Assembly (NCBI RefSeq): GCF_030125375.1
Contig: NZ_JASJUU010000007.1
Coordinates: 327,941 to 391,940 of the forward strand
Reading direction: 5' to 3'
Length of the DNA stretch: 64,000 nucleotides
Source of the DNA: Pseudoalteromonas umbrosa
Lineage (GTDB): Bacteria; Pseudomonadota; Gammaproteobacteria; Enterobacterales; Alteromonadaceae
Shown here: positions 25,350 through 32,905 of the stretch, one piece after another
How the letters are laid out: each line of letters opens with the position of its first letter
Numbering within the stretch: position 1 is the first letter of the stretch
Translations under genes and position numbers: made by a program
Notes under the pieces: generated by a model
The model's database searches: none
What the model saw: only the letters and a program-made list of their open reading frames with translations
Told to the model about the DNA's origin: nothing

Positions 25350-27170
25350 CTACTGGGCTTGATGAAAAGCTAAAACCGCATCAATCACCGTATCAGGGTG
25401 CTCAAAGAAAAGTTGATGACTGGTATTCTGTAAAGGGTAATAATGACCGCCAGTGTCATTAGCCAGAGACTGGCTCCAAAAACTCCCCTCTTCTTGCCAT
25501 TTTATCAAAGCAGGTTTGTCATCCTCTGAAGCAAGCGCTATATCATGACGCTCAAAATCACCATCTACGATACTCACAGGCACACTCAATGCTAGGTTCA
25601 AATGACTGACCGTCTCTAAATCATCATGATAGCTCATCATTTCCTTTATACGCGTTACTTGTTTATCAATATCGGCACGCTGATTTGTCACCAAATCATA
25701 ATAGGCCCAATCCATGTCTTCTTGATAAATATCAGGGATAAGTGACTCGATCTCAGCTCGCTCTATGGCTATTCTCTCCATGCTCTTGTCGCTCCAATTA
25801 CCTGCAGCCACATGCTCTAAGAATATCTCAGGGTATGCTCTAAGCTCTGCAACAGGACCACTCTGATATAGTTGGATTGAATGCGCCATAATGACATCAG
25901 GGTCGACCCAGACAACCCCGTTAATATCAATATCTGGGTTGGGCTCAGCTAAATACATTAAAGTCGTTAAATTTGCATTCGAAAATGATAACAGTGTGAC
26001 TTTTTCTATCTCAAGTAATGCCAATAAACCTGGTAAATCAGCGGCAAAACTAGCCTGTGAAGGTGTATCACTTGAGCCACTCCAAGCACTCCCAAGCCTA
26101 TCAATTACATGTACTCGACTGTGCTTTGCCAACAAAGGCTGAATTAAAGCAGCCCATGCAGAATCGCTGTGAAAAAATCGATTAGCGCCAGGTAAAATCA
26201 CGATATCTCCAGCCGCTGAGTCATCACCTAAGCTTCTAACATGATACCTTTTTGAGTCAACGTTATATAAAGCCGATCCTTCCATTATTGGATATTGGCT
26301 ATGCTCTGTAAAAAAATCTAAGATTTCATTTGCGGTATCATAGTGTGAAAATGACCATTGATGCCCCCCACCTTGAATAGAGATCAATTTATTCGTCACA
26401 CCTTGCTCAGACTGATAAACGCGTTCAGTGACCGACGCATTGTATTGATCCTCAGTGTAATCTAGATCTAGTCCATTTTGCTCGGCAATGACTTCGATAG
26501 CATCAGGTGCAGACAGCAGAGGAAAGTTGTTATCTACATAGCCCGTATAAGGTAATACCTTATCAGCAGTGCCTTGAACCAACATGTAATGGGTGGGTTC
26601 TGAGATCTGGCAAGTACGTCCTAATTGCGCTGACATGGGGGCACCCACACTAACAACAGCCCTAAAGATATCGCTGTGCTTGCACAACATATTCTGACTA
26701 AATAATCCGCCTTGTGAGTATCCTACTGCGTAATTTTCCCCTTCGAGTAAATTATAATCACGATGCATTTTTTCAACTAACTGAACAACAAAGTTGACAT
26801 CGTTTGCCCCCAATCGTGACGCGATATTACAGCTACACCCTTCGTCCCATTCAACTTCCTGCGATTTCGGATAAACAACAATGTATTCATCACTCAATGT
26901 TTCTAATTGAGTCATTGACTGCATGCCCAGCTCACTTTGGCCCGAGCCATGAAAGGCAAGTAGTAACTTATATGCTCGAGCGGGGTCGATACCCCCTTGA
27001 GGAAAAGCGACAATATAATGTTGACCAGACAAAGACAGTCGCATGGATGATTTGTCAGTGGCTGAGGTCTCAGTATTCTTTATGGGGCTTATTCCAGTCC
27101 CCTCACTCTGACCGCCACCACAGGCTTGTAGCAAGAAAATAAATAAAAAAAGACCTAGTTGTACTCTCAT
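25350..27170 (-). CDS. Lipoprotein with two tandem alpha/beta-hydrolase domains
   Basis: A 606-residue lipoprotein: hydrophobic leader then the lipobox LLQAC with the Cys near residue 17. Residues ~45-290 resemble the PHB-depolymerase/feruloyl-esterase type (AYKLLLAFHGSGQS; nucleophile in VGYSQGG; late His in GGGHQWSF). Residues ~315-606 are a second alpha/beta hydrolase (VILPGANRFFHSD, VHVIDRLGSAWS) whose nucleophile elbow reads LLSFSNAN, so the Gly residues of GxSxG are replaced; a late His is in GGHYYP. I chose ATG 27170 with GGAG 8 nt upstream; a GTG two codons earlier is too close to that site. Divergent from a ToxR/CadC-like regulator. Confidence 0.82.
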   Translation of the reverse strand: MRVQLGLFLFIFLLQACGGGQSEGTGISPIKNTETSATDKSSMRLSLSGQHYIVAFPQGGIDPARAYKLLLAFHGSGQSELGMQSMTQLETLSDEYIVVYPKSQEVEWDEGCSCNIASRLGANDVNFVVQLVEKMHRDYNLLEGENYAVGYSQGGLFSQNMLCKHSDIFRAVVSVGAPMSAQLGRTCQISEPTHYMLVQGTADKVLPYTGYVDNNFPLLSAPDAIEVIAEQNGLDLDYTEDQYNASVTERVYQSEQGVTNKLISIQGGGHQWSFSHYDTANEILDFFTEHSQYPIMEGSALYNVDSKRYHVRSLGDDSAAGDIVILPGANRFFHSDSAWAALIQPLLAKHSRVHVIDRLGSAWSGSSDTPSQASFAADLPGLLALLEIEKVTLLSFSNANLTTLMYLAEPNPDIDINGVVWVDPDVIMAHSIQLYQSGPVAELRAYPEIFLEHVAAGNWSDKSMERIAIERAEIESLIPDIYQEDMDWAYYDLVTNQRADIDKQVTRIKEMMSYHDDLETVSHLNLALSVPVSIVDGDFERHDIALASEDDKPALIKWQEEGSFWSQSLANDTGGHYYPLQNTSHQLFFEHPDTVIDAVLAFHQAQ

Positions 27171-27296
27171 AATCACAGCTCCAATTTTCGTTGCGTTTAA
27201 TATAATGAAGCTGATACATTGAAATCATAACCTGAGTGAGACTAAGTTAAGAGCTTTTCCTTACCAAAAAAATATTTATAATAATCAATAATAAAA

Positions 27297-29273
27297 ATGA
27301 AATACATCATCAATGGAATTACCTTTGATACGCAGCAAAGGACTTTGTCAGTAGCCAATGAGCAAGTATATTTAGAAGCTAAATCATTTCAATTGCTGTC
27401 TGTCTTCATTGCCAATAACCATGTAATCCTAACGCGAGATACACTCATTGATTTAGCTTGGGACGGTCGTATTGTATCAGACAGTGCGATTAACAAAGCC
27501 ATATCAAAACTTCGCCAGCACTTAGAAACCCTCCAACCCAATTCCAGCATTATTCAAACCAAACCTAAAATCGGCTATGTATTTAGTGCAGATGTAACAA
27601 CATCAGCCCCACAAAAAAAACAGATAATTAATCAAGCCGTTTTGCTCTCAATTTGTCTACTCGTTTTTATCGCCATCGTATTTTACGCCATTCGATGGTC
27701 ATTAAGCGGGCATGATCCAATTCCATCCCCTTTGCAATTAGAAAGGCTCACTGCACATGCTGGCATTGAGACAAGAGCTAGCACCTCTTTTAATGGCAAG
27801 CTCACTTACCTTAACACCAACCATGCGCAAGGTACCCAACATCTCTACCTCAAAGACTTAAATACACAGCAGACTCATTTATTGCCTATTACAACCGCAC
27901 AACTCCAGTCACACAGTATGAGCGCTGATGGTCAATACATCGCTTATGTTACTCAACAAGAAGAGCAGTGCAGTGTTAAGTTACACACAATAGATGATGT
28001 AACTGATACTGATGCTTTTGACTGCAGCAATATGGCTAACTTAAAGCTTGCTTGGCAGCATGATAACAAAGCTATATTCATAAGAGCCCGGGAAAATAAT
28101 GCCAGTCCATTTACCATATTTAAGTTTTTACTAAATAGTCAAAAGCTCATTCAAGCCTCATTGCCAGCGGAACATTATGATATGAAAGGTGACTACTTAT
28201 TAGCTGCGCATCCAAAAAAAGAGCTCTTTGCGTACGCTCGCTACCTAGCGCCCGATCTCACAGAAATTCACCTTGTAAATAGCGAGTCGTTAAAAACAAT
28301 ACAAATGACAAAGTTTGCAGGAGCGATAACAGCGATGGGCTTTGGTGAAGACGCACTCTACTTCAGCGAACAACACTCTCTATATCAACTTGATATTGAT
28401 ACCAATCAAATAGAAAGGATCAAAAATACCAGCTATCCAATTGAATCTTTGGCCATTACACAAGTTAAAGAAAAGGATCTACTGATACACAGCCAGTACC
28501 ATATCAGCTCCGAAGTGAAAGCGTTTCATATCAAACGCAAGCAAAGCCAGTCATTATTTGACAATGCTGCGCTCAACCGATTACCACAGCGCACTAACGA
28601 AGGGCACTTAATTTATGTGTCTAATACAGAGCAACAACATGAGCTATGGATAATCAGAAATAACCAAACAACAAAACTTGCTTTGCCTTTTGAATTTGGA
28701 TTTAAACGTTACCAACCACACCCAGTAACAGAGACTATTCTATTTGAAAAACAAGGTGCCTTGCTTGAACTTGATTTAAACACACACGACTTACAGCAAG
28801 TCATTGACCCTAAGCACAAAGCATATGTGGCCAACTATCATGACAACGGTGAGCAAATAATTTATAGCAGTAATAAGCAAGGAGAGTGGCAACTGTGGTT
28901 ATTTGACCGAATAAAACAGAGTCATACACAACTTACAAATAACGGGGGATATAGCGGATATTATTATCAAAACCAACTTTACTATACAAAACGACACGTC
29001 AGTGGGATTTGGACAATAGACGAAGGTAAAGAGCTACTATTGCTCCCTCATGTGAGTAACATCAACTGGCTCAATTGGCGAATATTGGCTGGCAATATTT
29101 ATTACTATAAGCCGGATGATGGTATTTGGTACTACGACATCGAGACAAAACAGCAACAACGTGTACTAGCACAGCCTGATGGTTTTGTGCATCAATACAC
29201 TATCAATGATGATGCTATTACATATATTAAGTTAAAGCCTATGCAAGGTGATATACACGCTCTCAGACTTTGA
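27297..29273 (+). CDS. CadC/ToxR-like transmembrane regulator with beta-propeller sensor
   Basis: A 658-residue one-component regulator. Residues 1-95 are an OmpR/CadC winged-helix DNA-binding domain (FQLLSVFIANN, LIDLAWDGRIVSDSAINKAI, KIGYVF). A single transmembrane helix lies at about 113-135. The remaining ~520 residues form a periplasmic beta-propeller of WD40/PD40-like repeats (QYIAYVTQQ, LIYVSNTEQQHELW, QIIYSSNKQGEWQLWLF). It is divergent from the two-hydrolase lipoprotein gene with 126 bp between the start codons, which makes that gene a natural target. A T-rich terminator ends the unit. The sensed signal is unknown. Confidence 0.87.
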   Translation: MKYIINGITFDTQQRTLSVANEQVYLEAKSFQLLSVFIANNHVILTRDTLIDLAWDGRIVSDSAINKAISKLRQHLETLQPNSSIIQTKPKIGYVFSADVTTSAPQKKQIINQAVLLSICLLVFIAIVFYAIRWSLSGHDPIPSPLQLERLTAHAGIETRASTSFNGKLTYLNTNHAQGTQHLYLKDLNTQQTHLLPITTAQLQSHSMSADGQYIAYVTQQEEQCSVKLHTIDDVTDTDAFDCSNMANLKLAWQHDNKAIFIRARENNASPFTIFKFLLNSQKLIQASLPAEHYDMKGDYLLAAHPKKELFAYARYLAPDLTEIHLVNSESLKTIQMTKFAGAITAMGFGEDALYFSEQHSLYQLDIDTNQIERIKNTSYPIESLAITQVKEKDLLIHSQYHISSEVKAFHIKRKQSQSLFDNAALNRLPQRTNEGHLIYVSNTEQQHELWIIRNNQTTKLALPFEFGFKRYQPHPVTETILFEKQGALLELDLNTHDLQQVIDPKHKAYVANYHDNGEQIIYSSNKQGEWQLWLFDRIKQSHTQLTNNGGYSGYYYQNQLYYTKRHVSGIWTIDEGKELLLLPHVSNINWLNWRILAGNIYYYKPDDGIWYYDIETKQQQRVLAQPDGFVHQYTINDDAITYIKLKPMQGDIHALRL

Positions 29274-29304
29274 CATACCTTCAAGTCTGTAAATTTCAGG
29301 CAAC

Positions 29305-29332
29305 AAAAAACCCAGTACAAGACTGGGTTTTT
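29305..29332. terminator. Bidirectional terminator between the CadC-like gene and rpmG
   Basis: AAAAAACCCAGT (29305-29316), a 5-nt loop and ACTGGGTTTTT (29322-29332) form a stem with a T-run on both strands, serving both convergent units. Confidence 0.92.
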
Positions 29333-29350
29333 CAAATCTTAAAGCAAAAA

Positions 29351-29506
29351 TTACTTGATTTTCGCTTCTTTGAAGATCACGTGCTTACGTACTTTAGGAT
29401 CGTACTTTTTGATCTCCATTTTTTCAGGCATGTTACGCTTGTTCTTGTCGGTAGTGTAGAAATAACCAGTACCAGCAGTTGAAACTAAACGGATCTTATC
29501 ACGCAT
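29351..29506 (-). CDS. rpmG: 50S ribosomal protein L33
   Basis: A 51-residue ribosomal protein. The sequence begins MRDKIRLVSTAGTGYFYTT and ends ..VIFKEAKIK, the cysteine-free form of L33 found in gammaproteobacteria. It is preceded by AAGGAG before ATG and lies 11 nt downstream of rpmB, with which it forms the usual rpmBG operon. Confidence 0.97.
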   Translation of the reverse strand: MRDKIRLVSTAGTGYFYTTDKNKRNMPEKMEIKKYDPKVRKHVIFKEAKIK

Positions 29507-29517
29507 GATTTAGCTCC

Positions 29518-29754
29518 TTATACTTTTTCGCCGCGAGCACGGATATCTACTAATACCGCGTCGATGCCTTTTTTATCAATAATACGCATACCTTTAGTAG
29601 TAGTACGTAGAGTAACGAAACGCTTTTCACTTTCAACCCAGAAACGGTGTGTTTGTAGGTTAGGTAGGAAACGACGCTTAGTTGCGTTGCGCGCGTGTGA
29701 ACGGTTGTTACCAACAACCGGGCGCTTACCTGTAACTTGACAGACTTTAGACAT
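29518..29754 (-). CDS. rpmB: 50S ribosomal protein L28
   Basis: A 78-residue ribosomal protein with the family's opening MSKVCQVTGKRP, the basic N-terminal half (RSHARNATKRRF), and LRTTTKGMRIIDKKGI. GGAGATAC stands just before the ATG. It is the first gene of the rpmB-rpmG operon; the 277-bp gap upstream should hold the promoter but I could not fix -35/-10 boxes. No zinc-binding Cys set is present. Confidence 0.97.
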   Translation of the reverse strand: MSKVCQVTGKRPVVGNNRSHARNATKRRFLPNLQTHRFWVESEKRFVTLRTTTKGMRIIDKKGIDAVLVDIRARGEKV

Positions 29755-30031
29755 GTCTATGTATCTCCAATAACTTCGCTCGAGCTTAATTTCCCCTTAG
29801 GCCTTACACTGGTGTGCCCCGGGTAAAAACAAAGGGCGCTCTTTATACAGCATCTGCAGGCAGAGATCAAGGACCTGATGGTATCCTAGTCAGCTCATGG
29901 GTAAAATTTGATAGCGGCCAATTATAATGATCATAGGCCCCTGTGGAAAGTAAAAACTGCATTTAAATTAAACTATTTTATAAAATTTAAGCGAAATAAC
30001 GGTTTGCAGCCTAAAAATGCTCAATAAAAGC

Positions 30032-30706
30032 TCATAGTAGGCCCATATCGGCAAATGAAACGCAGCGATTTCCCGCAACAATGATGTGATCTAAGACTTT
30101 GATATCCATTAATGCTAAAGCTTTTTGTAGTTTCTCTGTCAAAATTTTATCTGCACGGCTTGGTTCACTGATACCTGATGGGTGATTATGGGCAAAAATA
30201 ATTGCTGCCGCATTGTGTTTTAACGCAGCTTTAACCACCTCCCGAGGGTACACTGAAGCAGAATTAATCGTACCCCGAAATAATATTTCATCATTAATGA
30301 GTTGATACTGGCTATCCAGATATAACACCATAAATACCTCATGCTCTAAGCCCTTTAATTGCATGCTCAAATAATTGTGGACCATGGCCGGGCTTTCAAA
30401 CTTATATTCGCGTTTGCATCCCTCTTTTAAATATCGCTTGCAAAGCTCCAAAACTGCCTGAAATTGTACATATTTAGCCTCCCCCACTCCTTTTAGCGCG
30501 ACAAATTCAGCCTGCGAAGCATTAAATAAACGCTGTAGTGACTCACATTGTTGCAATAAAGAATCTGCGAGTTCAATCGCATTCATGCCAGTTACACCGG
30601 TGCGCAGAAAAATAGCCAAAAGCTCGGCATCACTGAGCGCACCAGGCCCCTCATTCAGCAACTTCTCCCTAGGCCTAGTATGTTTTGGTAATTGGGTAAG
30701 CTGCAT
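30032..30706 (-). CDS. radC: RadC family JAMM protein (UPF0758)
   Basis: A 224-residue protein with an N-terminal helix-hairpin-helix-like region (LSDAELLAIFLRTG; FVALKGVGEAKY) and a C-terminal JAMM/MPN metalloprotease fold: the metal-binding motif AHNHPSGISEPSRAD is complete. RadC was once linked to recombination repair, but its function is unresolved. Its position between rpmB and the divergent coaBC matches E. coli. Start ATG at 30706 with GGAGAG upstream. Confidence 0.95.
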   Translation of the reverse strand: MQLTQLPKHTRPREKLLNEGPGALSDAELLAIFLRTGVTGMNAIELADSLLQQCESLQRLFNASQAEFVALKGVGEAKYVQFQAVLELCKRYLKEGCKREYKFESPAMVHNYLSMQLKGLEHEVFMVLYLDSQYQLINDEILFRGTINSASVYPREVVKAALKHNAAAIIFAHNHPSGISEPSRADKILTEKLQKALALMDIKVLDHIIVAGNRCVSFADMGLL

Positions 30707-30878
30707 GCTCTCTCCTTGTAACGGTGCTTATTCCTTAGTCTTAGCTCTTTATGTAACATGCCAGCCAATAAAAAAAACGCCCAAAACGAGCTTATTTACG
30801 CAGTTATACACTGTATGATTCAAAACAACCTAGTGGCTGTGATATCTTTAGCCCAGTTTAAGCTGTGGAAATGTGAAG

Positions 30879-32078
30879 ATGAACTTAGCTGGCAAAAAAA
30901 TAGTATTGGGAATAAGCGGTGGTATTGCTGCGTATAAATGCGCAGAGCTTGTAAGACGCTTAAAAGAGCAACATTGCGAAGTCAAAGTTGTGATGACAGA
31001 CTCTGCAAAGCAATTTATTACCCCGTTAACCATGCAAGCTGTTTCCGGAGAGCCAGTATCAGACTCCCTACTCGACCCGCAAGCTGAAGCTGCAATGGGG
31101 CATATTGAGTTTGCCAAATGGGCTGATTTGATATTAATCGCGCCCGCGACTTGTAATACAATCGCCAAGATGGCCAATGGTATTGCTGATGACCTGCTGA
31201 CAACTTTAGTGCTTGCTACACCTGCTAAAGTTGCTATTGCGCCAGCAATGAACCAGCAAATGTATGCGCACCCAGCCACACAAAAAAACTTAGCAATGCT
31301 ATCGACTTATGGCGTAGCCATATGGGGACCAGGCAGTGGTGAGCAAGCATGTGGTGATGTTGGTAAAGGGCGAATGCTAGAGCCCATGGAGCTATTAGGG
31401 CACTGTATTACAGCACTTAACCCAACACCAAAATTGCTTAAAGGTCGAACTGTAACGATTACCGCAGGACCCACTCGTGAAGCACTCGACCCAGTGCGAT
31501 ATATCACCAATCATAGTTCTGGCAAGATGGGCTATGCCCTAGCACATGCAGCACACACCCTAGGCGCAACAGTCAATTTAATTTCAGGGCCTGTTAATAT
31601 AGCAGCGCCACAAGATTTAAATATCACGACAGTTAGCAGTGCCACTGAAATGCATGAAGCTGCGCTCAAACTGGCACCACAGTCAGATATATTTATTGGA
31701 TGTGCCGCCGTTGCAGACTATCGCGCAGCTGATATTGCCGACCAAAAAATCAAAAAACAGGGCAATGAAATGACGCTTACTCTAGTCAAAAACCCTGATA
31801 TTATTGCGTCAGTGGCAGCTTTACAGGATAAACGCCCTTATACAGTTGGCTTTGCTGCTGAAACTCAAGATATTCAGCAATATGCACTGGGCAAATTAAA
31901 AAACAAGCACCTTGATATGATTTGCGCCAACGATGTTTCACAAGAAGGTCTTGGTTTTAACTCAGATAACAATGCCTTAACTTTATTTTGGGCAAATGAA
32001 CAACGAACATTACCAACTTCTAGCAAAACAGAGTTAGCACTCACTGTCATTAAAGCAATTGCAGGTAAACTTAGTTGA
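30879..32078 (+). CDS. coaBC: CoaBC, phosphopantothenoylcysteine synthetase/decarboxylase
   Basis: A bifunctional coenzyme A enzyme: CoaB couples cysteine to 4'-phosphopantothenate (CTP-dependent) and CoaC decarboxylates the product using FMN. The N-terminal flavoprotein domain (residues ~1-180) shows GISGGIAAYK, SDSLLDPQAEAAMGHI and the PAMNQQMY motif with the conserved Asn. The CoaB half (~185-399) shows ITAGPTREALDPVRYITN and VKNPDI. The E. coli start aligns with ATG 30879; a GTG two codons upstream (30873) is in frame. slmA follows with only 121 nt between, so dut, found there in E. coli, is missing. Confidence 0.96.
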   Translation: MNLAGKKIVLGISGGIAAYKCAELVRRLKEQHCEVKVVMTDSAKQFITPLTMQAVSGEPVSDSLLDPQAEAAMGHIEFAKWADLILIAPATCNTIAKMANGIADDLLTTLVLATPAKVAIAPAMNQQMYAHPATQKNLAMLSTYGVAIWGPGSGEQACGDVGKGRMLEPMELLGHCITALNPTPKLLKGRTVTITAGPTREALDPVRYITNHSSGKMGYALAHAAHTLGATVNLISGPVNIAAPQDLNITTVSSATEMHEAALKLAPQSDIFIGCAAVADYRAADIADQKIKKQGNEMTLTLVKNPDIIASVAALQDKRPYTVGFAAETQDIQQYALGKLKNKHLDMICANDVSQEGLGFNSDNNALTLFWANEQRTLPTSSKTELALTVIKAIAGKLS

Positions 32079-32199
32079 CCTAGTGTTAAAAGGCTGGAAA
32101 GAAGCTGAATAAAACATTAACATAGGTCTTTATCAAGTATGGACCTAATAAAAACACACCATACAGACCAGAATAACGATAATTATTAAAGGAAAGTTC

Positions 32200-32787
32200 A
32201 TGCCAGCGACTAAACGCAGTAATCGCAAAGAGCAAATTCTTCAATCTCTTGCGCAAATGCTTGAAACTAGCCCAGGTCAACGGATCACAACTGCAAAGCT
32301 CGCAGCTGAAGTAGGCGTTTCAGAAGCCGCTCTATACCGTCATTTTCCAAGTAAAGCGAGAATGTTTGAGGGGCTAATCGAATTTATTGAAGACACGTTG
32401 CTTTCAAGGATCAACATCATTTTAGAAAATGAAAAAGATACGCAAAGTCGCGTGTATAATATTCTTCACTTGCTACTGACCTTCTCTGAGAAAAACCCTG
32501 GTATTACACGCATTTTAACAGGTGACGCACTGCAAGGTGAACAAGAGCGTTTGAGAGAACGTGTGCAAAGCCTATTCGAAAAACTTGAAACACAATTCAA
32601 GCAAGTTTTAAGAGAAAGAAAGCTGAGAGAAGGTAAAGCATTCAACAGTGATGAAGCAGCACTCGCCAATTTATTCTTAGCACATGTTGAAGGCAAAATG
32701 AATCAATTCGTTCGCAGTGATTTTAAAGCTAAACCCACTGCAACTTTCACCAATCATTGGCAAGAACTACAACGCATTTGGTTGTAA
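32200..32787 (+). CDS. slmA: SlmA, nucleoid occlusion factor (TetR family)
   Basis: A DNA-binding antagonist of FtsZ that blocks septum formation over the nucleoid. It matches E. coli SlmA: N-terminal NRKEQILQSLAQML, the TetR helix-turn-helix TTAKLAAEVGVSEAALYRHFPSKA, then the characteristic FIEDTLLSRIN and a C-terminal all-helical dimer domain. Length 195 is normal. AAGGAAAG precedes ATG. A hairpin with a T-run terminates it. Confidence 0.95.
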   Translation: MPATKRSNRKEQILQSLAQMLETSPGQRITTAKLAAEVGVSEAALYRHFPSKARMFEGLIEFIEDTLLSRINIILENEKDTQSRVYNILHLLLTFSEKNPGITRILTGDALQGEQERLRERVQSLFEKLETQFKQVLRERKLREGKAFNSDEAALANLFLAHVEGKMNQFVRSDFKAKPTATFTNHWQELQRIWL

Positions 32788-32788
32788 C

Positions 32789-32822
32789 TAGAAGCGGTAC
32801 CTAACCGCTTCTAACGCTTTTT
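32789..32822 (+). terminator. Rho-independent terminator of slmA
   Basis: TAGAAGCGGT (32789-32798) and ACCGCTTCTA (32804-32813) form a 10-bp stem followed by ACGCTTTTT. It begins right behind the TAA stop. Confidence 0.88.
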
Positions 32823-32905
32823 CACTCCCACATAACGCAGCATGATTTTGTTTAAGCATTAAAAGTGTTACAAAGACACACTCAATAAATAAAATAGACA
32901 GAATC

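Noticed and set aside
30848..31279. 143-codon minus-strand frame opposite coaBC
   Set aside because: Antisense shadow of a well-conserved gene, low-complexity hydrophobic translation.
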